Positions 34,639 through 40,746 of a stretch of DNA of 64,000 nucleotides are shown piece after piece. The stretch comes from Ferruginibacter paludis. GTDB taxonomy: Bacteria; Bacteroidota; Bacteroidia; Chitinophagales; Chitinophagaceae. Position 1 is the stretch's first letter, and each line of letters begins with the position of its first letter. The notes beneath the pieces were generated by a model. It was not told the DNA's origin and did not search any database. It saw nothing but the letters and a program-made list of their open reading frames with translations. Position numbers and translations under genes: made by a program. Location: the NCBI RefSeq assembly GCF_030409685.1, contig NZ_JAUFQJ010000024.1, positions 124,001 to 188,000 on the forward strand, written 5' to 3'.

Positions 34639-34875
34639 ATGAAAAGTAGAAAGAAGATTATAAAGCAGAACAATAAATCGATTGAAATCTTTTTTAGTAC
34701 ATATCGAAACGAAACAGAAAAAGAAATGACCGGTTTTTTATTTGATCTCCAGGGCTTATACCTTAAACAACCAGGCGTTAATATATCGGACGAATTAAAG
34801 GAAAAAGTGGCTATGCAGTTTACAATGCTTTATGACCTGGTTACCGGTATTAGCCCGATCCCTGCAAAGGAATAA
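34639..34875 (+). CDS. Small element protein
   Basis: With the ATG at 34639 it encodes 78 residues (MKSRKKIIKQNNKSIEIFFSTYRNETEKEMTGFLFDLQ...). The longer frame to 34531 runs inside the preceding gene and is not favoured. It starts 16 nt after the 34140 gene, so the two form an operon closed by the terminator at 34904. The N-terminus is basic and the rest helical. Function unknown. Confidence 0.62.
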   Translation: MKSRKKIIKQNNKSIEIFFSTYRNETEKEMTGFLFDLQGLYLKQPGVNISDELKEKVAMQFTMLYDLVTGISPIPAKE

Positions 34876-34903
34876 AAAAATGAGACTCACTTCATGAAGT
34901 TAA

Positions 34904-34922
34904 AGCCTGCAATAAGCGGGCT
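34904..34922 (+). terminator. Intrinsic terminator of the 34140-34875 operon
   Basis: AGCCTGC and GCGGGCT pair at 6 of 7 positions around a short loop, and CTTTTTTATTTT follows on the plus strand. It is 28 nt past the stop of the 34639 gene. Confidence 0.78.
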
Positions 34923-34925
34923 TTT

Positions 34926-35165
34926 TTATTTTACGTGCCGGATGATAATGTGATCTTCAAGTACCGCGTTAAGTTCTTTGACCTTGTAATACTTTTTGCT
35001 TCCTAGCATAGAAACCGTAAGATTGTTATCAAGTGCCATGGCCAAAAAAGTGCTACTACCCATATTCATAAAGCTGCAAGCCTCATCAATACTTAACCAG
35101 GTTTTTACCGGGTACATTTCAGCAATTACTTTTTTAATTCTGCTTTTGCGGGTTGCTGGATCCAT
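34926..35165 (-). CDS. Excisionase-like helix-turn-helix protein
   Basis: A 79-residue protein with WLSIDEACSFMNMGSSTFLAMALDNNLTVSMLGSKKYYKVKELNAVLEDH, the layout of HTH_17/excisionase DNA-binding domains (helix pair, then a short wing with YYK). It is the second such protein in the element (the other is at 25780). It converges on the 34639 operon and follows the 35201 membrane protein gene by 35 nt, reading left. It may be a regulator or the true excisionase. Confidence 0.72.
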   Translation of the reverse strand: MDPATRKSRIKKVIAEMYPVKTWLSIDEACSFMNMGSSTFLAMALDNNLTVSMLGSKKYYKVKELNAVLEDHIIIRHVK

Positions 35166-35200
35166 GAATATTAGCTTTTGAATGAAATGAATCAGTATAA

Positions 35201-35833
35201 CTACGTCCCGGAATTTGTAGCGATTACAGGCGTATTAAGTTGTGTGCCATCAGGCAGTTTGATTTCAACCAAAAGTTTCTCTTGGCTTAGCTTATTGTCG
35301 GCATTTTTTTGTGCCCTGTACCACACGAACATTCCATAAATAAACAATACGAAACCAAAAAAACCGATTGCCCACATTGATTTTTCCCGAATTAAAATGT
35401 TGGTATGTAAATGAGCGAAATGTTCGTTATAACTACTAATGTCACTTTTGTCGATAAGTATTTCATAGTAAACTTTGTTTAAGGAATCAACTATTGGTTT
35501 TTTCGCGGAGTCCAATTTGGCGGTAAAAAAATACTTGTTTGCTTGAAGAGCTGAATCTTTTGATACGACTGTGTCAACGCTGGTTGTAAAATAGTAGCGG
35601 TGCTCAATTATACTTGTATCGCCAAGTTGAGTGAGCAAATCTTGTCTGACCTGATCCAGTTTCCAACGGTGAGCAGTTATTCGGCTTAGTTCTTTTTTTT
35701 CTTCGAAAATCTCTTGATTGTAAGGCCTAATGAAGAACTCTGAAAATGAAGCCGCGTAGATTACAGCAATTAAGCTAAGGGAAGTTAAGTATTTATTGAA
35801 GTTGTCAGACAGCAACGCTAGTTTCTCAAACAT
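35201..35833 (-). CDS. Uncharacterised two-helix membrane protein
   Basis: A 210-residue protein with one membrane helix near the N-terminus (YLTSLSLIAVIYAASFSEFFI, about 15-35) and one near 150-172 (SMWAIGFFGFVLFIYGMFVWY). The 115 residues between them are charged and probably extracytoplasmic; the C-terminal 40 residues are cytoplasmic. It is upstream of the HTH gene at 34926 and in the same direction. It resembles no family I know. A role at the envelope, such as exclusion of other phages, is possible but unsupported. Confidence 0.6.
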   Translation of the reverse strand: MFEKLALLSDNFNKYLTSLSLIAVIYAASFSEFFIRPYNQEIFEEKKELSRITAHRWKLDQVRQDLLTQLGDTSIIEHRYYFTTSVDTVVSKDSALQANKYFFTAKLDSAKKPIVDSLNKVYYEILIDKSDISSYNEHFAHLHTNILIREKSMWAIGFFGFVLFIYGMFVWYRAQKNADNKLSQEKLLVEIKLPDGTQLNTPVIATNSGT

Positions 35834-36072
35834 AAACTTATGTTAGTTAATTAGGTGAGGTTGAAAAGTTTGGTAAGATAAAAAGTATTTTTTTAATATG
35901 CAATAGACGTGTACTCGGTCCATTGGAAAATTAACACTAACTTTTTTTTGAGCAATTATATGACCTGGTGAATAAATTGGAAAGCCAGCTCAGCCGACGA
36001 AATAATGAAGTATAAAAAAATGATGGATGACGGTTCCCCAAATCTGCGGAGTCCGTTTGTTACATTGGGGAT

Positions 36073-36213
36073 ATGGAAGATAAACTAACAGACTTTGAAC
36101 AATCTGAATACTACAATGCATGGCTGAAAAGCAAAACAGACTTAGCTATCGTTCTTTCTATACTCACATTCATTTTAGGTTTTGTAATTGTAAGAGCAGT
36201 CTATGTGCGCTAA
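36073..36213 (+). CDS. 46-residue single-pass membrane peptide
   Basis: The frame from the ATG at 36073 to the TAA at 36211-36213 encodes MEDKLTDFEQSEYYNAWLKS, then a clear hydrophobic helix (LAIVLSILTFILGFVIV) and RAVYVR. GGGG stands 3 nt upstream. Acidic N-terminus, one helix and a basic C-terminus give a sensible topology. It converges with the 36210 gene, overlapping by 4 nt. Small single-helix peptides in phage-like elements can be holins, toxins or exclusion factors; nothing here decides which. Confidence 0.5.
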   Translation: MEDKLTDFEQSEYYNAWLKSKTDLAIVLSILTFILGFVIVRAVYVR

Positions 36214-36485
36214 GCGCTGTATATTTCTGCCCTGATATAATATTCCAGGCATGCTTGAATGTCAAATTGAAATCGGACTGTATCGTGCCCGTAGTTAGTC
36301 ATCCGTCCTTCTAAATATCTCCACCTTAGTTTACCATCAACAGGTAGTTTATATTCTGTTTCCAGCAGTATGCTACCCCTTAGCCCATGCACCCGAATTT
36401 TTATAATCTGTTCATCTTTATATTCTACTTCTGCTTTCAAAAGGTATTGTTTACCCCTAAAAGAAACGTCCATTACCCACTCCAT
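36210..36485 (-). CDS. Small uncharacterised beta-rich protein
   Basis: The ATG at 36485 gives 91 residues (MEWVMDVSFRGKQYLLKAEVEYKDEQIIKIRVHGLRGSILLETEY...); the longer frame from a TTG at 36506 is less likely. The alternating pattern suggests a small beta-barrel or sandwich. No signal peptide or known domain. A similar small protein type is common as a single gene in Bacteroidota, but I do not recognise a family. Confidence 0.55.
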   Translation of the reverse strand: MEWVMDVSFRGKQYLLKAEVEYKDEQIIKIRVHGLRGSILLETEYKLPVDGKLRWRYLEGRMTNYGHDTVRFQFDIQACLEYYIRAEIYSA

Positions 36486-36667
36486 AAATACTAATTTAAT
36501 TAGCAAATCTATGGCATTTTATTTCCTGTCCAATGTTATACATAGTTGCTCTTAATTACTGGGGCAGCTCCCGAATTGATTTTAAATATCATTGTTTCCA
36601 TTGCTTCATAAAATATTAATTTGTAATATTGGACTATCCATTTTATAATATTTAATACTAACAGCTT

Positions 36668-37183
36668 ATGCGAAAATTGCTCGCTATTATCATATCAGTT
36701 TACTGCTCCTCTTGCACCGGTCCCCAAAAAGAAAAAAAATTTGAAGACTATCCACTAGACATTCAACTGAAAGCAAAAAAGATGACAGACAGTCTCATAC
36801 AAGCCAGCACCAAAGAAGCCTTATTTGATACTTTGGGATTGTCACAAGCACCAATAAAAGTCTTGTCTTCCCGATTGATAAAGCAAGAGTATTCAAATTA
36901 TAAAGACATTTCATTAACCTATAAAAATGTTTCTGATAAAACAATTCAGGCTATCCGTTTCAGATGGTACGGAATAAATGCATTTAGTGAGCCCGCAGAC
37001 ATGGGAAGCTCTAGTTTAGTAGCGGGCTTTGGCAGTGGCTTTCAGGATGAACAGATAAGACCAGGTAAAACAAATTCAGGTGAATGGAGTATTATGAGCC
37101 GGGATGGAAAAAAAATTGTTTTAGCCTGGCCATATGAAGTTGCTTTTACTGATGGTAGTAAATGGAAATGCGGTAAACAATGA
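36668..37183 (+). CDS. Putative lipoprotein
   Basis: A 171-residue protein with a short lipoprotein signal (LLAIIISVYCSSC, lipid cysteine about C16) and a predicted periplasmic or outer-membrane domain. ISLTYKNVSDKTIQAIRFRWYGINAF resembles a small immunoglobulin-like or FxLYD fold. It overlaps the HTH gene that follows by 4 nt, a coupling unusual for a lipoprotein and a regulator. Function unknown; it is part of the right-hand cargo of the element. Confidence 0.65.
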   Translation: MRKLLAIIISVYCSSCTGPQKEKKFEDYPLDIQLKAKKMTDSLIQASTKEALFDTLGLSQAPIKVLSSRLIKQEYSNYKDISLTYKNVSDKTIQAIRFRWYGINAFSEPADMGSSSLVAGFGSGFQDEQIRPGKTNSGEWSIMSRDGKKIVLAWPYEVAFTDGSKWKCGKQ

Positions 37184-37428
37184 GTAAGGGTTTGTCAAGA
37201 TCGGAATTGAAAACCCTGTTAACCGGGTTGGGCAATAAAGTTGCTTCACAAAGAAATATTAGAGGGAACACAGCTGAACAGCTGGCATTGAAATGCGACA
37301 TGCAAACTCAGCTCCTACTTGACATGGAAGCCGGCAAAATAAATGTCAGGCTTTTAACTCTAAATAAAATTGGGAATGAACTTGACATTGATACCCAGGA
37401 TTTAATGCCCGGAAATCAAGGGAGGTGA
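37180..37428 (+). CDS. XRE-type helix-turn-helix protein
   Basis: An 82-residue protein. LGNKVASQRNIRGNTAEQLALKCDMQTQLLLDMEAGKINVRLLTLNKIGNELDI follows the five-helix XRE/Cro pattern, with the recognition helix around QTQLLLDMEAG. It is translationally coupled to the lipoprotein gene and lies 131 nt upstream of the HEPN gene, so it may control that gene. No clear promoter for the HEPN gene was found. Confidence 0.72.
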   Translation: MSKGLSRSELKTLLTGLGNKVASQRNIRGNTAEQLALKCDMQTQLLLDMEAGKINVRLLTLNKIGNELDIDTQDLMPGNQGR

Positions 37429-37559
37429 AGAAGCATTATGTCTGATTGTTACCATTAAAAGGAATAAAGAAAAATATAGGCATTTTTCAGATTTACCGCC
37501 GGCACTATTTATTTTCTGGTATCAGATAAAATAACCCTATTTTACTTTCTAAAAATTTG

Positions 37560-38606
37560 ATGGAAATAAGAATTCTTTCGGAGTTATCCGGGATACAAAT
37601 TGCAGAAGTGACAGATGAACCCATTTTTTCAAATGTAAAAATTGCCTGTTGTCACGACGCTCTTGATCAAAGAATATTTGATAAATATCTGCAGGTTCAG
37701 ATCGGTCTAATGCATATTCCCAGGTTTGTAGGTCGGCCGTACTTTTGGGACGTTGCAAATGTCGATGCTGATACATCAATTTCAAAAGTCAATGCTGAGG
37801 TCCATAGTGGCCTGGTGAACTTAATCGGTTTTCTTTGGTTCGTTAAAGATACAAGCGCAAATGTAATGTCCACTTTTTCTTACGCACCTGAACTGCATGA
37901 AGAAAATCTGTTTCAGCTGTCAACCACAAATCATTTTACTAACGCCACGGGTGACTATGCAGATACAGTTTTTGACAGGCTAGATTTTATCTACGCAGGC
38001 GAAGTTTTTAAAATAATCTCTAAGCTAACGGAAGACTCTGTCCAAACTGACCTGCATTCTGCGCAGCCAACTAAGCATGGAATACAACCTTCTAAATTTA
38101 ATCATACACTTTATAACACAACCAACAGAATTCAGAGAGCATTATCATTTCTTGTCTTGGCAAGATCACAGTCTTTTCTGCCATTAAAAATTTCATTCTA
38201 TACAGCAATGCTTGAATGTTTATTTACGACAGACAGTAGCGAAGTTTCACATAAGACTGCTGAACGAACTGCATTTTATTTCGATTGGCCCGACAGGTAT
38301 GAGGTTTATGAAATTATTAAACTTGCTTATGGATTAAGATCAAAATTTTTCCACGGACAAATACTGGAAAACAAAGTCGCAACCCTGGAAAAGCAAAAAG
38401 ACCTTTCAGTAAAATTAGATGATATTATTAGGAAAGTTCTAATAAGCATTTTATTCAATAATTCTGCTGTATTTGCAGACGATGACCGGTTGAATGCATT
38501 TTTAAATTCAAAAATATTTGCTTCATCAAAACCAAATGACATGTATAGTTTAAAGTCAAAAGAGAAGAATTCTAGTCAAATGAAAAAGAAAAAGCGTAAC
38601 GACTAG
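37560..38606 (+). CDS. Apea-like HEPN domain protein
   Basis: The ATG at 37560 gives 348 residues (a TTG one codon upstream is also possible). The N-terminal 170 residues are mixed alpha/beta; the C-terminal part (ALSFLVLARSQSFLPLKISFYTAMLECLFTTDSSEVSHKTAERTAF) and IIKLAYGLRSKFFHGQ match Apea-like HEPN domains. The HEPN R-x4-H motif is R260-SKFF-H265. Such proteins are often RNases in defence or toxin systems, although catalysis is not proven for every member. The C-terminus is very basic (KKKKRND). It lies in the right-end cargo of the element, a common place for anti-phage genes. Confidence 0.75.
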   Translation: MEIRILSELSGIQIAEVTDEPIFSNVKIACCHDALDQRIFDKYLQVQIGLMHIPRFVGRPYFWDVANVDADTSISKVNAEVHSGLVNLIGFLWFVKDTSANVMSTFSYAPELHEENLFQLSTTNHFTNATGDYADTVFDRLDFIYAGEVFKIISKLTEDSVQTDLHSAQPTKHGIQPSKFNHTLYNTTNRIQRALSFLVLARSQSFLPLKISFYTAMLECLFTTDSSEVSHKTAERTAFYFDWPDRYEVYEIIKLAYGLRSKFFHGQILENKVATLEKQKDLSVKLDDIIRKVLISILFNNSAVFADDDRLNAFLNSKIFASSKPNDMYSLKSKEKNSSQMKKKKRND

Positions 38607-38696
38607 ACGATGCATATTTCCTACAACCGACGCTTACGGAAAACAACAGCCCTGTAAATTATCCTGATAATGTCAAACTATCAGTTTTTACAATTT

Positions 38697-38716
38697 TTGT
38701 TACACTGTTGTTACAC
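38697..38716. repeat. Tandem TTGTTACAC repeat
   Basis: TTGTTACAC occurs at 38697-38705 and 38708-38716, 11 bp apart, about one helical turn. It lies in the gap between the HEPN gene and the convergent three-gene cassette. It could be a tandem protein-binding site; no promoter box is placed well for it. Confidence 0.35.
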
Positions 38717-38785
38717 GGAAATTATAAAATCGCCTACCAGTAAGAATTATAAATGTTTGTATTGTTCCAGTTCTGGGCACAAAAA

Positions 38786-38810
38786 AGGGCTGATGTAAAA
38801 ACACCGCCCT
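38786..38810 (-). terminator. Intrinsic terminator of the TIGR04255 cassette
   Basis: AGGGC (38786-38790) and GCCCT (38806-38810), helped by TGT/ACA inside, form a stem. Read on the minus strand it is followed by TTTTTT (38786-38781). It lies 80 nt past the stop of the last cassette gene. The plus strand has no T-run, so it would not stop the HEPN transcript efficiently. Confidence 0.68.
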
Positions 38811-38823
38811 GATAAGTTAAAAT

Positions 38824-38887
38824 GTCACTAGGTGACTTTGCAAAAATATAATAATATAAACTATCTCTACAGAGAGATTTGATCAAA
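38824..38887. repeat. Cluster of three palindromes
   Basis: GTCAC-TAG-GTGAC (38824-38836), ATCTCT-ACAG-AGAGAT (38863-38878) and the perfect 10-mer TTTGATCAAA (38878-38887) follow each other just past the stop of the 38890 gene. They could fold in the 3' end of the cassette mRNA before the terminator or bind proteins. Confidence 0.4.
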
Positions 38888-38889
38888 TG

Positions 38890-39264
38890 TCAAAGATAGA
38901 CTCGCTTGCTTTTTCTTGCAAGCAGCCCTGGCTTTATCTCGTCTTCTAACGTCAGGCCAATCACTGCAGCATGTGCAGGATTTGTGCCATCTGATAATGG
39001 ATCATGAAGTGTGTTTAATGGCTCGATTTCAAGGACAGAAATGTTGCTAATTTCGAACAAAAAATATTTAGATGGATCTACAATTGACGCTGATGCATTA
39101 GTAAGAGATTTTACGTCCACTGACAATTCACCATTATCATTTTCCCGCAATTTAAATACACGAGAAGTTGCTGTACCGTCTGGATTCATGTATCTACGTA
39201 CTGGATTTGAATACCCTCGTCTATAAAGCCATTCACTAAGGTCAACCGGTTTTCTTTCAGGCAT
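38890..39264 (-). CDS. Third gene of TIGR04255 cassette, uncharacterised
   Basis: A 124-residue protein. The C-terminal TNPAHAAVIGLTLEDEIKPGLLARKSKRVYL is a pattern I associate with small proteins found next to TIGR04255 genes (conserved NPAHA). The N-terminus EWLYRRGYSNPVRRYMNPDGTATSRVFKLRENDNGELSVD is polar. No catalytic motif is obvious, but the conserved His in NPAHA could be functional. It overlaps the 39257 gene by 8 nt, which points to one translationally coupled unit. It reads toward the terminator at 38786. Confidence 0.68.
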   Translation of the reverse strand: MPERKPVDLSEWLYRRGYSNPVRRYMNPDGTATSRVFKLRENDNGELSVDVKSLTNASASIVDPSKYFLFEISNISVLEIEPLNTLHDPLSDGTNPAHAAVIGLTLEDEIKPGLLARKSKRVYL

Positions 39265-39754
39265 TAATTAGTGGTTTTTGATTTAGCCAGGTAAGTAAGT
39301 CAGGCAAGTCACCAGCAGTAAATGCGGACTGTTCAGCATGGCCTTTTTCAGGAAATTTTACAGCTATTGAAATATTTGAATAAAAAATTATTTCAATAGA
39401 CTTTGCCTTGTTCCTACTCCTTATATCGATCATTACCTCGCCATTGGGACCAGGAGCGGTATGGAATATTTTTTGCCCGTGTTTATCTAATAATGAAGTG
39501 ATAGCTTTCGCTTTTTCAATTGCAATAATTGATGGGGCTTTCGCACCCTCATCATCCCAGTTGTCATTCAGTGTTGCAAATTCATTTAGTAAATTCATGA
39601 TGGTACCGTTTAAGATATATTGTTCACCATACATAATAATCAAACTAGCAGCTGAAGTAGGATTATCTTCGGATGTATGACCTCTTACAGATGATAACGG
39701 CCATGCGGAAATAAATTGTGCAGTTGAAGAATAATTATCGATCAAGGCTGGCAT
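39257..39754 (-). CDS. Second gene of TIGR04255 cassette, NWDxxGA protein
   Basis: A 165-residue protein. The centre carries LNDNWDDEGAKAPSIIAIEKAKAITSLL, close to the NWDGxGAxxPS pattern that recurs in small proteins beside TIGR04255 genes. Then FHTAPGPNGEVMIDIRSRNKAKSIEIIFYSN forms a probable beta-sheet. Soluble, no signal peptide. It overlaps the TIGR04255 gene by 20 nt and the third gene by 8 nt. Its function has, to my knowledge, not been described. Confidence 0.7.
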   Translation of the reverse strand: MPALIDNYSSTAQFISAWPLSSVRGHTSEDNPTSAASLIIMYGEQYILNGTIMNLLNEFATLNDNWDDEGAKAPSIIAIEKAKAITSLLDKHGQKIFHTAPGPNGEVMIDIRSRNKAKSIEIIFYSNISIAVKFPEKGHAEQSAFTAGDLPDLLTWLNQKPLINA

Positions 39755-40475
39755 AAAAATCGGGATTTAGCATGTTTTTAAACATATTTGATGCAGCGGT
39801 ATGTGCACTTTCAAGCCATTTTAATATTTCGTGTTCTTTAAAACTTCCCTTTTTCTCTACAGTAGTTGTCCAAATAACAGAACGATTTTGATTTTGGTTA
39901 TTAACTCCAGTTGCAATAGTTAAATGTAGCTCAGATCCATCCTCCAATTCGAAACTTTGAAACAAGTTAATATTTTTTGGTTTACCAGGTAATGGATAAT
40001 TTGACTGAATGTTCGTTCGAAGGTTTGCTTCAATAAAAGGTATGGAGTGTTCTTCATTCACATCTACTGCATCCACATACAGCAATTTCATTCTGTTAAA
40101 ATTCAAAGGCTCATCGTATGAAGAAATCATTTTTTCAATTGCATCTAATACAATCGGCTTATAAGTAGCTTCCCACTGATAACCCGCCTCTACGTCGTTT
40201 ACTGCTAACAGCCCCAACCCATGCTGCACAGCCGGCCACCTGAATTCTCCTGTCCAATATTGATGTAAAGGGGTGCCAAATACTTTAAATGGTATGCCAT
40301 CCGGCACCATCTTTTTATGTACCGGATATTTAGATTTTACCTTTTCCGCGAATTTTCCTTGAGCTAAATCAAATCCCTCATCAACCTGAACAGTAGCATT
40401 TTCCAAATTACTGGTCCAATGTAGTTCAAAAATAACTTCTTTGAGTGGTGCATTTTTTAACTTTGCCTGGCTCAT
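39735..40475 (-). CDS. TIGR04255 family protein
   Basis: A 246-residue protein. KLKNAPLKEVIFELHWTSNLENA at the N-terminus and the central MKLLYVDAVDVNE with a C-terminal KGSFKEHEILKWLESAHTAASNMFKNMLNPDFYASL fit the sporadically distributed TIGR04255 family. The family has no assigned biochemical role. Here it leads a three-gene overlapping operon in a mobile element. The -7 box TAGATTTG (40487-40480, minus strand) ends only 4 nt before the ATG, so the mRNA is probably leaderless. Confidence 0.8.
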   Translation of the reverse strand: MSQAKLKNAPLKEVIFELHWTSNLENATVQVDEGFDLAQGKFAEKVKSKYPVHKKMVPDGIPFKVFGTPLHQYWTGEFRWPAVQHGLGLLAVNDVEAGYQWEATYKPIVLDAIEKMISSYDEPLNFNRMKLLYVDAVDVNEEHSIPFIEANLRTNIQSNYPLPGKPKNINLFQSFELEDGSELHLTIATGVNNQNQNRSVIWTTTVEKKGSFKEHEILKWLESAHTAASNMFKNMLNPDFYASLDR

Positions 40476-40479
40476 ATTA

Positions 40480-40487
40480 CAAATCTA
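40480..40487 (-). promoter_or_regulatory. Promoter -7 box of the TIGR04255 cassette
   Basis: On the minus strand this reads TAGATTTG, a full match to TAnnTTTG. The start codon at 40475 lies 4 nt further on, so transcription should start at or very near the ATG. No convincing -33 TTG was found at 19-21 bp. The nearby GTAGCAA at 40497-40503 is an inverted part of the arm repeat. Confidence 0.55.
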
Positions 40488-40546
40488 GTTTTAAAAGTAG
40501 CAATTTTTGATGATGCTTAAAGATTAACAATAAAAATATTAAAAAG

Positions 40547-40568
40547 TTTGCTACCCTTTTTGCTACCT
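40547..40568. repeat. Right pair of integrase arm-type repeats
   Basis: TTTGCTACC(C) at 40547-40556 and TTTGCTACCT at 40559-40568, 12 bp apart, repeat the sequence, orientation and spacing of the left pair at 23125-23146. The right pair ends 55 bp before the att core. Together they look like the P and P' arm sites of the element. Confidence 0.65.
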
Positions 40569-40587
40569 AATAATTAGATAAATAACA

Positions 40588-40610
40588 AAACCCGCTACTA
40601 CAACGGGTTT
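40588..40610 (-). terminator. Element-supplied terminator for tRNA-Ser
   Basis: AAACCCG (40588-40594) and CGGGTTT (40604-40610) form a 7-bp stem with a 9-nt loop. On the minus strand TTTTGTTATTT follows. It lies 15 bp downstream of the tRNA 3' end, on the element side of the att core. It would replace the original tRNA terminator moved to 22929. Confidence 0.7.
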
Positions 40611-40623
40611 ATATATTCTATAA

Positions 40624-40645
40624 GCGGAGAGTAAGAGATTCGAAC
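40624..40645. repeat. Right attachment site core (attR), inside tRNA-Ser
   Basis: This 22-bp copy is identical to 22995-23016. It covers one base past the tRNA's discriminator base, the acceptor 3' strand, the T-stem and most of the T-loop, so integration rebuilt an intact tRNA gene at this end. Confidence 0.9.
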
Positions 40646-40711
40646 TCTTGATACAGTTTCCCATATACACACTTTCCAGGCGTGCTCCTTCAACCACTCG
40701 GACAACTCTCC
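40625..40711 (-). tRNA. tRNA-Ser (anticodon GGA)
   Basis: An 87-nt class II tRNA. The acceptor stem GGAGAGT/ACTCTCC pairs perfectly with discriminator G. D-arm TCC/GGA encloses GAGTGGTTGAA. The anticodon stem CACGC/GTGTG closes loop CTGGAAA with GGA at its centre. The long variable arm (TATATGGGAAACTGTATC) is as expected for serine, and the T-arm is AAGAG/CTCTT with TTCGAAT. CCA is not encoded. GGA reads UCC and UCU. It is the integration target of the element, whose right end joins its 3' end. Confidence 0.97.
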
Positions 40712-40746
40712 TTTTTTTCAGGACGGCAAAAATACAGCATCGGTTT

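Larger units (their letters stand above)
22995..40645. mobile_element. 17.65-kb tRNA-Ser-integrated phage-like element
   Basis: A 22-bp direct repeat at 22995-23016 and 40624-40645 bounds the element. The right copy is the 3' end of tRNA-Ser(GGA) and the left copy is an isolated fragment. A tyrosine integrase begins 175 bp inside the left end. Inside are HTH proteins, a DnaD-like replication protein, small phage-type genes, a tape measure protein, a small-terminase-like protein, a probable repressor switch, and right-end cargo with a HEPN protein and a TIGR04255 cassette. No capsid, portal, protease, large terminase, baseplate or lysis gene was recognised. It is a phage satellite, a mobile island or an eroded prophage; its intact, tightly packed frames argue against random decay. 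Confidence 0.87.

Noticed and set aside
36120..36314. A 64-codon plus-strand frame
   Set aside because: It overlaps the 46-residue membrane peptide in another frame and the opposing 36210 gene, and is rich in Cys, Ser and Phe without pattern.
38786..38810. Terminator for the HEPN gene on the plus strand
   Set aside because: Only the minus strand has the T-run after the stem; on the plus strand GATAAG follows.
22995..40645. The element as a conjugative transposon or ICE
   Set aside because: No mobilisation relaxase, coupling protein or Tra genes were seen; the only transfer-type genes are phage-like.
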